This document shows, piece by piece, positions 25,801 to 35,100 of a stretch of DNA of 64,000 nt. Position 1 is the first letter of the stretch; each line of letters opens with the position of its first letter. Source of the stretch: Streptomyces adustus (lineage in GTDB: Bacteria > Actinomycetota > Actinomycetes > Streptomycetales > Streptomycetaceae); NCBI RefSeq assembly GCF_009377175.1, contig NZ_VJZD01000005.1, forward strand, positions 32,905 to 96,904, written 5' to 3'. Position numbers and translations under genes: made by a program. The notes beneath the pieces are model-generated. The model saw only the letters and a program-made list of their open reading frames with translations, was not told where the DNA came from and did not search any database.

Positions 25801-28800
25801 CTCCGCGATCCGGGCGGCATCGGCCGTGAGGGCCCGGGCACTGGACGCGGAGAGCACCAGGCACTCCGGGACCGTCGCCGACGGATCCGTGCCGGCCCGG
25901 GTCTCCGGCTCCAGGACGACGTGTGCGTTCGTACCGCCGATGCCGAAGCTGCTGACCGCGGCGACCCGTGCGCGTCCCGCTGGCCACGCCGTGGCCCGGG
26001 TGGGGACGTGGAAGGGAGTGGGGTCGGGGCCGATCTCCGGGTTGAAGGCCCGGAAGTTGAGGTTGGGCGGGATGGTGCCGTGGTGCAGTGCCAGGGCGGC
26101 GCGCACGAGGCCGACCACGCCGGCGGCCGCTCCCAGGTGCCCGAGCTGGCTCTTGACCGAGCTGAGCGCGCAGCGGCCGGACTCGCCGACGTCGAACGCC
26201 TGGCGCAGCGCGCTCACTTCGATGGGATCGCCCAGCCGGGTGCCGGTTCCGTGTGCCTCGACATAGCCGAGGTCGGCGCCGGTGCGTCCAGCCCGGGCAA
26301 GGGCGGTGCGGATCACCTCGCGCTGCCCGGCCAGGGACGGCGCGGTGTAACTCATCTTGGCCGCGCCATCGTTGTTGATCGCGGAGCCGGTGATGACCGC
26401 GTAGACGGTGTCGCCGTCGCGGCGGGCGTGCCGCAGCGGTTTGAGGACCACGACGCCGATGCCGCTGGCGCCGACCGTGCCGGTCGCGTCGTCGCTGAAG
26501 GGCCGGCAGTCGCCGTCGGCGGAGAAGATGTGCTGCGGGCGGTAGCGGTAACCGCCGGTCAGTCCGGGGTCGATGAGCACGCCGCCGGCGAGCATCACGT
26601 CGGCGTCGCCCTGACGGAGCAGACCGGCCGCGAGGTGCACGGCGACCAGGGAGCTGGAGCACGCCGTCTGGGCGCTGAAGGCCGGGCCGGTCAGGCCGAG
26701 GTGGTAGGCCGCCTTGGTGGCCAGGAAGTCCTTCTCGTGGTGCAGGGCGAGCTGGAAGCCGTCGGGCAGCCGGGCGGGGTCCGCCTCGCGCAGCAGGGAC
26801 TGGAAGTACGTGTTCTCCCCGGCGCCGGCGACCAGCCCCACGCGGGTGGCGGAGGTGTCCCGGACACCCGCGTGGGCCAGGGCCTGGACACAGGCCATCA
26901 GCAGGTGGCGCTGCTGGGGGTCCATCAGGCGTGCGTCGTGCGGGCTGATGCCGAAGTGGCCCGGGTCGAAGTCGAACATGCCGTCGAGCGTGCTGTGTGC
27001 GCCGACGACACCCTCGGGGGCGTCGAAACGGCGGATGCCGGTGCCGCCGGAGACCACCAGGTCCCAGAACGCGGCCAGGTCCGGGGCGCCCGGCACGCGT
27101 ACGGCCATGCCGACGATCGCGATCGGCTCGGCGGGGTCCGTGCCGACGCCCTCCCCCGTGGCCTCCACGGCAGCCGTCCGGGAGCCGGGGACGTCCTCGG
27201 CGGCGAGGTGGCGGGCCAGGGCGCGGACGGTGACGTGCTCGAACAGCTCGGCGACGCCGAAGCGCAGGCCGAGTTCGGTGGTGCAGCGCAGATGGAAGCG
27301 CATGAGGGTGAGGCTGGAGGCACCCGCCTCGAAGAAGGTCTGGTCGGGCTCGATGCTCGCCCCGGTGACCGCCTCGAAGGCGGCGGTGAGCCGTGCCTCC
27401 TGGGCCGACAGCCTGGCGCGGGCGGCGACCGTGCGGCGAATGTCCTCGCCCGGCGCCCGCAGCGCCGCCTTCCGGTCCAGCTTGCCGCTGGGGGTACGCG
27501 GCAGGGCCGTGAGCCGGCGGAAGCGGTCCACGCGGACGTAGGAGGGCAGCAGCGCGGCGAGGTGGGCGGTGAGATCTTCGGCGGTCGGGGTCTCGTCACG
27601 GAACTCGAGACAGGCCGTCAGCCTGTCGCCGTCACGGGCCACGACGGCGTTGACCACCGCCGGATGACGCAGCAGGGCCGCTTCGACGGAGCCGAGTTCC
27701 AGCCGGTGGCCGCTCAGCTTGATCTGCTGGTCGTCACGGCCCGCGTAGTGCAGCAGGCCGTCGTGGTCGAACCAGGCCCGGTCGCCGCTGCGGTAGAACA
27801 GGCCCTCACCGGGCACGTCGAGGAAGCGCTCGTCGTCGAGGACGGGGTCGTCGAGGTAGCAGCGGGTGGTCATGGTGCCGCCGAGCAGCAGTTCGCCGGT
27901 GCAGCCGGGCGGGAGAGCGTCGCCGAGGGCGTCCACCACCCGCAGGTCGGCGCCGGCCACCGGCCGTCCGATGGCGGGCCGCTCGGGCCACTGCCGCGGG
28001 TCCCCCTCCAGACACAGGGCGCTGACCACGTGCGTCTCGGTGGGACCGTAGTGGTTGAAGAGGCGGGCGCCCGGCAGTCCCGCGAACCAGCGGCGGATGG
28101 TGTCGGTGCACACCAGCTGCTCGCCTGCGGTGACCACTTCACGCAGCCGGGACGGGTATCTGCCCAGGCGCACCCCGTACTCGGCGAGCAGTTGCAGCGC
28201 CACGTACGGCATGAAGATCCGCTCGGCTCCCGCGGACTCCAGCCGGTCCAGGAGGGCGGGGACGTCCTGGCGCCAGCCGGGTTGTACGAGCTGGAGCCTG
28301 CCGCCGGTGCACAGCGTCCCGAAGATCTCCTGGAAGGAGACGTCGAAGGACAGCATCGAAAACTGCTGGGTCGCCGCCGAAGCGGCCAGACCTCCGGGCC
28401 CGGACTGCCACTGGATCAGGTCGCACAGGGTGCGGTCGGATATCTGGACACCCTTGGGGGTGCCGGTGGACCCGGAGGTGAACAGCGTGTACAGCGGCCG
28501 GTCGCCGTCGTGCGTGCGTCCGTCGTACGGGGCCGTCGCGCTCTCGGCCGGCCGTGGTGCGAGGGCGACGGGATGGCGGACGATGCCGTCCGGGAGCAGA
28601 ACGTCGAGTGCCGATGCGGGCTCGGAGGCCGTCAGTACGCACAGGGGGTCGACCCGCTCCAGGACGTGGCGCAGCACCTCGGCCGGGTAGGAGGGGTCCA
28701 GGGGGACAGCGGTGACGTTCAGCCGGGCCAGCGCCAGCAGCGCCACCACGTGCTCGGCCGACGGGTCCAGGTACAAGGCCGCCCGGCAGGGGGTGCCGTC

Positions 28801-31800
28801 GACCGGGATCGGGTAGCGGTCGGCCAGGTCCGCGGCGAGGGCCGCGGCGTGGGCGTCGAGCTCCGCGTAGCTCAGGGAGTGTCCGTCCGCGGTCACGACG
28901 GCGCAGGCGTGCGGGGTGCGCACGACCTGGTGTGCGAAACCCTCGGCGACGGTGGTGAAGCCCGGTTCGGGGGCGGGCCCGCGTCCGAACCGCGGCAGGG
29001 AGCGCCGGTAGGGGGCGACCAGTTCCCGCGGGGTGGAGCGCCCGCCCGCGGCGAGTGCGTCCACGCCCCGCCGCAGCAGGTCGGCCATCGCCTCGACGGC
29101 CTCGCCGGTGAAGCGGTCCTCGGCGTACTCCCACAGCAGGTCGAGCCCGTCGGCATGTTCGAGGACGGAGACCGTCATCGGGCACTTGGCCTCCGGGGCG
29201 GCCCACCACAGAGGACGCTGGGCACAGCCCGGCAGACGCAGTGCGCCGAAGTCGGTGTTCTCCAGGACGAACAGCACGTCGAACGGGGTGCCGTCGCCGA
29301 CGGCCTCCCAGCCGGTCAGCACGTCGGCGAGGGCCACGTCCTGGCGCTGTAGCACCTGCCCGGTGTCGGCTCCGGTACGGGTGAGCTGGGAGCGCAGGCC
29401 CTCACCCGGTGACACCGTCACCGGCAGCAGCACGGTGTTGGCCAGCATCCCCACGCTGTCCTGGAAGTCGCGGACGGGGCGGTTGGCGACCGGGGCGGCG
29501 ATGCGGGGGCGGAGCAGGCCGGTCGCGCCGTACAGGCTCCAGGAGAATGCGCCCAGCAGCACCTGGAAGCGGGTCAAGCCGAGCTCGGCGCAGAGCCGGT
29601 CGACCTCGGCCCGGCGCACCACGTCGAGGGTGGTGTGGAGGAGCTGAGCCCGCGGTGCCGGACCGCCGGCCCGGTCCAGAAGCGGTTCCTGGGGTTCCTC
29701 CAGGCCTCGGTAGTAGGCCAGAAGCTCGTTACGCCGCTCCTGGTAGGCGGCGGTGGCGAACCAGTCGGACTGCCAGGCGGCGAAGTCCAGCGGGGTGGGT
29801 GCCGCTGTCCTGCTCTCGCCGGCGTCGGTACCGGTACCGGTTTCGGCGTAGGCGGTGGACAGATCCTGGAGCAGGACGCTCAGCGACCAGCCGTCGACGG
29901 CAATGTGGTGCAGGTGCAGCAGCAGGGTGCCGCCGCCGTCGTCGGGCATCCAGCAGGCCCGCAGCATGCGCGGCACGGCGAGGTCGAAGGGTTCGGCGAA
30001 GAAGGTGTCGGCGAAGGCGTGCGCCTCCTGCTCGTCCCACGTGCGGCCCTCGCCCGGATCGTGCCAGGGGTCGTACGGCTCGTCGACGGTCTGCCGCAGC
30101 CCGTGCGGTCCGAGGGCGAAGCCCGTGCGCAGTGCTTGGTGGCGTGCCACCACGGTCCGCAGCGCCCGCCGCAGCGCGGTGGTGTCGACGGGTCCGTCCA
30201 CACGGAAGGCCTGGTTGACGGAGTAGGCGCGGGACGAGGGAGTACGACGCTGCAGCAGCCACAGGCGTTCCTGCTCGGCGGTGGCGGCCGCCGACCGGGC
30301 GTCGGTCCTCTGCGGCGCCGGGTAGGTGCTCTTCTCGCCCGTCCCGGCCGCGGCGACGGCCCGCGCGATGCCGGCCATGTCTGCGTGGAGGACGTCCGTC
30401 TGCGCCACGTCGCAGCCCCATCGCCGGCGGATCGCGAAGCAGAGCCGCAAGGCCTTCAACGAGTCGCCACCACTGGCGATCCACCGGTCGCCGAGCCCGA
30501 GGCCCGTCGTCTGCAGGATGTCCTCGGCCAGTTCCAGGACCTCCCGCTCGGTACCCGTCGCGGTGCGGGCGTCCGTCGCGGCGGGCCGCCAGGGCCGGTC
30601 GGCCAGCCGCAGCAGGGCGGCCTGGTCGACCTTGCCATTGGCGTTGAGCGGCAGTTCCTTGAGGCGATGAATTTGGTGCGGGCGCATGTAGGCGGGCAGG
30701 TGGGCCGTCAGATGGGCGTCGAATTCCTCGTAGGACAGATCCTGTTGCAGGACCACGAACGCCAGCAGTTCGTTCGGGCCCTCTTCGCCCGCGCGCCGGG
30801 TGCACACATGGGCCCGCCGGATCGCCGGATGGGACAGGACCCGGCGTTCCACCTCGCCGGGCTCGATCCGGAAGCCGCGGACCTTGACCTGGCGGTCGGT
30901 CCGGCCGACGTACTCGATCCGGCCCTCGTCGTCGCACCGCACCAGGTCCCCGGTGCGGTAGTACCGCTCGGCGCCGCCGTCGAGCCATGCCAGTCGTACG
31001 AAGCGCCGCTCGGTCTCCTCGGGAAGGTTGCGGTAGCCGGCCGCGAGTCCCTCGCCGCTGAGCAGGAGCTCGGCCACCTCGCCGGGCGCGGCGGTCTTCT
31101 CCTGGCCCGGTACGACCAGGACGGCACCGGTCTGCGGCAGGGGCCGGCCGATGGGCACCACGTCACCGGTGAAGTCCCGCGGGATCGGGTGGCACAGGGC
31201 GAAGGTGGTGGACTCCGTCGGCCCGTAGATGTTGAAGAGACGGGTGGCGCTGTCCGCGTTGTCCTCGTACCAGCGGCGCATCACCCGGGGGTTGAGCTGC
31301 TCGCCGCCCACCAGTACCTCACCGGCCGCGGCGAAGCAGTCCGGCACGGCCGTCACCATCGCGTTGAACAGGGCGGTCGTGATGAAGACGGTGTCCACCC
31401 GCTCACGGCGCAGTGCCGCGGCCAGCCGCTCGGGGGTCTGCACGTCGCCGTCGCGCAGGATCACGCAGCAGCCGCCGGTCAGCAGCGGTGCCCAGACCTC
31501 GAAGCTCAGCGCGTCGAACGCCGGATTGGCTAGGCAGGAGTAGCGCAGGCCCGGGGCGATGCGGACGTATCCGGGCCGGGCCAGGCGCATGATGCCCGAG
31601 TCGCGGACCTCGACGCCCTTGGGCCGCCCGGTCGTGCCGGAGGTGTAGAAGAGGAAGGACACCTCGGGCGCGGCGGGAGGGGCGGACGCGGCGGAGACCG
31701 CGGACGCGGCTTGCGTCGGTGCGGGCACCAACCGGTCGACATCGAGCGACGTGACGCCGGGCGGCAGCTCCGTCGCCGTCCACGCGGAGGGGTGCACCAG

Positions 31801-32160
31801 GGCGGCCGCCGCGGAGTCCTCCAGGATGAAGCGGCGCCGGTCGGCGGGGCTCTGCGTGTCCAGGGGCACCACCTGGGCGCCCAGCCGCAGGACGCCCAGC
31901 ATCACGCAGACCAGCTGCCATGAGCGCGGCAGCGCCACCGCGACCGCCTGACCGGCGCGCACGCCCTCGCGGCGCAGGGCCTCGGTCACGGCGGCGGCCG
32001 TGGCGTCGAGGGTCGCGTAGTCCAGCCGTACCTCGCCGTCGGCGACGGCCTCGGCCTGCGGGGTGCGCAGGGCCTGGCGGTAGACCTCCAGGGCGATCCC
32101 GGTCGGTGCGCCGTCGGCCGTCACCGTGCCGGTCGGGGATGCGGTGGCTCGCGTCTCCAT
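22834..32160 (-). CDS. hybrid NRPS-PKS, A-PCP-C-A-PCP-KS-KR-ACP-TE
   Basis: The 3108-residue enzyme starts at ATG 32160, overlapping the upstream NRPS stop (TGATG). Order: A1 (residues 25-540), PCP1 (Ser in GGDSLKAL, ~563), C (HHIAVDGWS, ~753), A2 (GSTGTPKG, ~1236), PCP2 (GASSLTLM, ~1613), KS (Cys in TACSSS ~1833, His in EAHGTGT ~1970 and GHLGAAAG), KR (GGTGGIG ~2502), ACP (GADSLTLL ~2790) and TE (GWSFG ~2930, His in DHYG ~3068). No AT, DH or ER domain is present; after the KS the chain passes directly into post-AT-type linker. The A1 pocket read against GrsA is DAFFLGITFK (aliphatic, Ile/Val-like); A2 is DVQVVAHVVK (proline-like). Predicted chain: aliphatic amino acid, proline, malonyl unit reduced to the beta-hydroxy, TE release. 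Confidence 0.93.
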   Translation of the reverse strand: METRATASPTGTVTADGAPTGIALEVYRQALRTPQAEAVADGEVRLDYATLDATAAAVTEALRREGVRAGQAVAVALPRSWQLVCVMLGVLRLGAQVVPLDTQSPADRRRFILEDSAAAALVHPSAWTATELPPGVTSLDVDRLVPAPTQAASAVSAASAPPAAPEVSFLFYTSGTTGRPKGVEVRDSGIMRLARPGYVRIAPGLRYSCLANPAFDALSFEVWAPLLTGGCCVILRDGDVQTPERLAAALRRERVDTVFITTALFNAMVTAVPDCFAAAGEVLVGGEQLNPRVMRRWYEDNADSATRLFNIYGPTESTTFALCHPIPRDFTGDVVPIGRPLPQTGAVLVVPGQEKTAAPGEVAELLLSGEGLAAGYRNLPEETERRFVRLAWLDGGAERYYRTGDLVRCDDEGRIEYVGRTDRQVKVRGFRIEPGEVERRVLSHPAIRRAHVCTRRAGEEGPNELLAFVVLQQDLSYEEFDAHLTAHLPAYMRPHQIHRLKELPLNANGKVDQAALLRLADRPWRPAATDARTATGTEREVLELAEDILQTTGLGLGDRWIASGGDSLKALRLCFAIRRRWGCDVAQTDVLHADMAGIARAVAAAGTGEKSTYPAPQRTDARSAAATAEQERLWLLQRRTPSSRAYSVNQAFRVDGPVDTTALRRALRTVVARHQALRTGFALGPHGLRQTVDEPYDPWHDPGEGRTWDEQEAHAFADTFFAEPFDLAVPRMLRACWMPDDGGGTLLLHLHHIAVDGWSLSVLLQDLSTAYAETGTGTDAGESRTAAPTPLDFAAWQSDWFATAAYQERRNELLAYYRGLEEPQEPLLDRAGGPAPRAQLLHTTLDVVRRAEVDRLCAELGLTRFQVLLGAFSWSLYGATGLLRPRIAAPVANRPVRDFQDSVGMLANTVLLPVTVSPGEGLRSQLTRTGADTGQVLQRQDVALADVLTGWEAVGDGTPFDVLFVLENTDFGALRLPGCAQRPLWWAAPEAKCPMTVSVLEHADGLDLLWEYAEDRFTGEAVEAMADLLRRGVDALAAGGRSTPRELVAPYRRSLPRFGRGPAPEPGFTTVAEGFAHQVVRTPHACAVVTADGHSLSYAELDAHAAALAADLADRYPIPVDGTPCRAALYLDPSAEHVVALLALARLNVTAVPLDPSYPAEVLRHVLERVDPLCVLTASEPASALDVLLPDGIVRHPVALAPRPAESATAPYDGRTHDGDRPLYTLFTSGSTGTPKGVQISDRTLCDLIQWQSGPGGLAASAATQQFSMLSFDVSFQEIFGTLCTGGRLQLVQPGWRQDVPALLDRLESAGAERIFMPYVALQLLAEYGVRLGRYPSRLREVVTAGEQLVCTDTIRRWFAGLPGARLFNHYGPTETHVVSALCLEGDPRQWPERPAIGRPVAGADLRVVDALGDALPPGCTGELLLGGTMTTRCYLDDPVLDDERFLDVPGEGLFYRSGDRAWFDHDGLLHYAGRDDQQIKLSGHRLELGSVEAALLRHPAVVNAVVARDGDRLTACLEFRDETPTAEDLTAHLAALLPSYVRVDRFRRLTALPRTPSGKLDRKAALRAPGEDIRRTVAARARLSAQEARLTAAFEAVTGASIEPDQTFFEAGASSLTLMRFHLRCTTELGLRFGVAELFEHVTVRALARHLAAEDVPGSRTAAVEATGEGVGTDPAEPIAIVGMAVRVPGAPDLAAFWDLVVSGGTGIRRFDAPEGVVGAHSTLDGMFDFDPGHFGISPHDARLMDPQQRHLLMACVQALAHAGVRDTSATRVGLVAGAGENTYFQSLLREADPARLPDGFQLALHHEKDFLATKAAYHLGLTGPAFSAQTACSSSLVAVHLAAGLLRQGDADVMLAGGVLIDPGLTGGYRYRPQHIFSADGDCRPFSDDATGTVGASGIGVVVLKPLRHARRDGDTVYAVITGSAINNDGAAKMSYTAPSLAGQREVIRTALARAGRTGADLGYVEAHGTGTRLGDPIEVSALRQAFDVGESGRCALSSVKSQLGHLGAAAGVVGLVRAALALHHGTIPPNLNFRAFNPEIGPDPTPFHVPTRATAWPAGRARVAAVSSFGIGGTNAHVVLEPETRAGTDPSATVPECLVLSASSARALTADAARIAEHLRLRPEHYEPALRHLQAGRPARPLRVAAPVSGVDSAVRWLSSVAAGEIPHAVLDPDTPPVPAADRAAHDLARQWNAGRNIDWQPGPAPAPWDFPPPSFALAPYELDRTPKAVPTGPRRLPQAEWLHQPYWVRLRRATQDGTVPRSQRARVVFVVAPWTVPREAFDAFGTVGARVVRVRPADAFARRGPDVYEADPADPASLRLLFDALSEEVGDCLADTEWVHALPLAVAGPVGMGALAEARHACLDTTAALAQAVSGHTGSPRVWWLSYGARPVNGTVQRPELALLAGPVEVAHQENVLAGHWLDLPDGGLARWAPHVASVIAQMRRAPQDPTGPALPRQLALRQGYWWRPGIAPVPTMPAAEPVVPSGDDTVHLVLGGTGGIGRAVAAWLLEHTDGRILLLSRKPRLPEELARWAGRITLVEADLAALPPHEAAAAVAAHTARLDSVIHAAGQGFGSLLLRRDAGAMRAGAAARENGALVVERLIETFRPDLAVYCSSMAALLGGTGHTDYAAGASLLDGFAHHRAAETDRTVRISVDWDIWRETGMATRAPAADSRHQAHLEVGLTVEEGMAVFGRALALQLPQLLVSTTDIESSRAFYAPAPQARTEPAAGVPAGPARDAADEAATADAAESAERAAVMTRVIQDLLGVDDFAPDDSLYDLGADSLTLLSLIAQIEDDYGVEFDLATFSHRVSLVEILKHLQEALAPAPAHRMALTTSPVTVDVWQEGTGSAVLCLVHPVGGDIQAYRSLAAALGPEPTVCLIADPALRSPGLPSWSLAERARLYDAALRERFGAREHRLHLAGWSFGARVAMEMAALAEAAGDPVHALCLLDPPPPRADALVAAYDETHLETVFAAELGAGASAASAEHAQAYAERLARCCRANLHALGEHRVRPLTLTPTLLWLAEQPTAGVPAPGDPRETARQWDACLPASALRRTLPTDHYGVVAPPHVHTVAETITSTLADVAAGPRPDREHTSERAL

Positions 32161-35100
32161 CACGCCTCCCGCGCGGTGGTGGGGCGGGAGGACCCGGTGC
32201 CGGCACGGCCTGGGCCGGAGGCCAGAAGATCGAGTTCGGCGACGAGGACCGCGGCGACGTGCGGGAGCCCGACGCTCTCCAGCATGTCCCAGTGACCGCA
32301 GGCCACCGGCTCGACCAGGAAGTCGCCGCTGACGCGGTGCTGCCAAAAGGCGCGCAGCCGGGCGGCGGCCTGCTCCGCGTCCTCGTCGTCCACGGCCGTC
32401 GCCTGCATCAGCACGACACGGGCCGGCGAGTCGGGTACGACGTAGTCGCGGGCCGTCTCGCGGTGGTGGTTGTACACGGTCAGGTAGCGGGCCACCTGGT
32501 CGTCGTCGATGCCGGGGTACATGCCGTTGAAGCGGACCAGCTTCTCCCGGAACTCCGCCATGCCCACGGGTGCGAGCGCGGCGTGGCGCTGCGCGTCGTC
32601 GGCACCGTGGGTGTCGAGCAGGACCACGCTGACCTTCCGGTGTCCGGTCGCCATCAGACGGCGACCCATCTCGTAGGCGACGAGGCCGCCGTAGGACAGT
32701 CCGCACAGCACGATTTCCTCGTCCGGGCGGGCGTCGACGAGCCGCAGATATGCGAGGGCCATCGCCTCGACGCCGGGCAGGGTGGACTCACCGGGATCGA
32801 TCCCGGGCGCCTGCAGTCCCAGCACGCCCACGTCGTCGGGAAGCGCCGCGGACAGCGGCAGATAGCAGAAGGCGGTACCGCCGGCCGGATGGACACACAC
32901 CACACGCTGCCGGCCACGGCCGGCGCGGAACTCGACGAGACTGCTGTGCTCCGCGGACCGCGGGGGCCCGGATCCGTCGCCGCGCACCCGTTCGGCGAGC
33001 GCCTCGATGGTCGGGTGCAGCATGACGTCCCGTACCGGCAGGCCGACGCCGAACTCCTCCTGGACGGCGGAGGCCATCTTGATCGCGGAGATCGATGTTC
33101 CGCCGAGCTCGAAGAAGTCGTCTCCGACGCCGATGTCCGGGTGGACCAGTACGCGCCGCCAGATCCGGTGGAGCGCCATCTCGACGTGGTCACGGGGGGC
33201 GGCGGTGTTGACCCGTTCGGCGTGGGCCCCCGCGGTGGCGCGCAGCACGGCCGCGCGGTCCACCTTGCCGCTGCGGTTCAGCGGCAGGCTCGTGAACTCG
33301 GCGAACACGGCGGGGATCATGTAGTCGGGCAGGCGGTTCTTCAGGGCGGCGCGCCACTCGTACGCCGTCCGCGTCATGTCGCTGTCGCATCCCACACCCG
33401 CGACCAGGCGGGGGCCACCCGGGGTGTCACGGTCGGCCAGGACCACGGCCTGCCGTACCCCGGGCACCGCCAGCAGGGCCGCCTCGACCTCGCCGGGTTC
33501 GATGCGGAAGCCGCGCAGCTTGAGCTGGTCGTCGCGGCGGCCGACGTATGCGGCGTTGCCGTCCGGCAGCCAGCGCGCCAGGTCGCCGGTGCGGTAGACG
33601 CGCTCGCCAGGCACGAACGGGTCGGGCAGGAAGCGCTCGTCGGTGAGGTCGGGCCGGTGGAGATATCCGCGGGCCAGGCTCGCCCCGCCGAGATAGACCT
33701 CGCCGGGCACTCCGACGGGCACCGGGCGCATCCGGTCGTCCAGCAGGTACAGGCGGGTGCCGCGCAGCGGCCGCCCGATGGGGCAGGGGCGTTCGTACGG
33801 CTGGGGGTCGGTGTAGGCGGTGGAGTAGAGCGTGGCCTCGGTCGGGCCGTAGCCGAAGCAGATGCGCAGACCGGGCAGCAGCTGGCACATGCGGTGCAGG
33901 GCGCCCTCGGGCAGGGACTCCACCCCGGTCAGCAGCCGGCGCAGGCTCAGTCCGGACAGGCGGGTGGCCGGGTCCTCGTCGATCCACAGCACATAGGACG
34001 GAGGCAGGAAGGTCTGCGTGACCTTGTGCTCGCGCAGCCAGTCCATGAGCCGCGCCGGGTCGCCGCGCAGCTCGTCGGGGACGATGTGGAGCTCGGCCCC
34101 GGTGGTCAGCGGCATGAGGAGCTCGTGCACGGAGGCGTCGAAGCCGATGCTCGACCAGGCCGACGCCGCCTCACCGGGGGCGTCGCCCATGAGCTCGCGC
34201 CAGTGGTCGAAGAGGTTGACGACGCTGCCGTGGGTGACCGCGACCCCCTTGGGGCGGCCGGTCGATCCGGAGGTGTAGATGACGTACGCGAGCCGGCTCG
34301 GGTCCTCCCCGACCTCCGGTGCGTCGTCGCGGGCTCCTTCGGCCTCGACGTCGGCCAGGGTCTCCCACAGGTCCCGTCCGCCGGCGAGTTCCACCTGGTC
34401 GGTGAGGACCAGCGCCGGCTCGGCGTCGTCCACCATGGCCGCGAGCCGTTCCGAGGGCTGTCCCGGGTCCAGCGGCAGGTAGGCGGCACCGGCCTTGAGG
34501 ATGCCGAGCACCCCGACGACGAGTCCGGCGGTCCGTCCGGTGTGCACGCCCACGACGTCGTCGGGCCGGACGCCACGGGCGATCAGCGCGTGGGCGAGCC
34601 GGTTGCTCCTGCGGTCGAGCGTCGCGTAGTCGAGTTCCGTGTCCCCGGCCACCACGGCCGGCTGGCGGGGCCGTTCGCGCACCTGTGCCGCGAACCGCTC
34701 CAGCAGGCCCGCCGCCGTGGGCGCGCCCGGTATGTCCGCGGCGGGTCCGTTGCTGAATGCGGTGAGGAGTTCTTGCCGCTCGTCCTCGTCCAGCAGTGTC
34801 AGGTCGGCCACCAGGGCCTCGGGGTTCTCGGTCATCAGGCGCAGTACGCGCAGGAACTGGCGTGCGAACCGTTCGACGGTCGCGCGGTCGAAGAGGGCCA
34901 CGGCGTAGTCGATCTCGCCGCTGAGACGGGTCCCCTCGTCGGCCAGGGCCAGGACCATGTCGAACTTGGCGGGGACGTGTGCGGCGTCCTCCCGCAGTTC
35001 GACGTCGAGGCCGGGCAGCCGGAGTTCGTTCCGCATGGAGGGGACCCAGGCGAACATGGTCTGGAAGAGGGCCGTGTAGGCCGGGCTGCGCGGAGGGTTG

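Noticed and set aside
22838..26662. N-terminal extension of the GSCFA frame
   Set aside because: The frame stays open upstream but overlaps the NRPS-PKS gene in another frame and is arginine-rich; the GTG at 22837 is coupled to the synthetase stop.
25756..29352. A 1198-residue plus-strand open frame
   Set aside because: It is antisense to the NRPS-PKS gene, gly/arg/val-rich without domains, and explained by the high GC of the coding strand.
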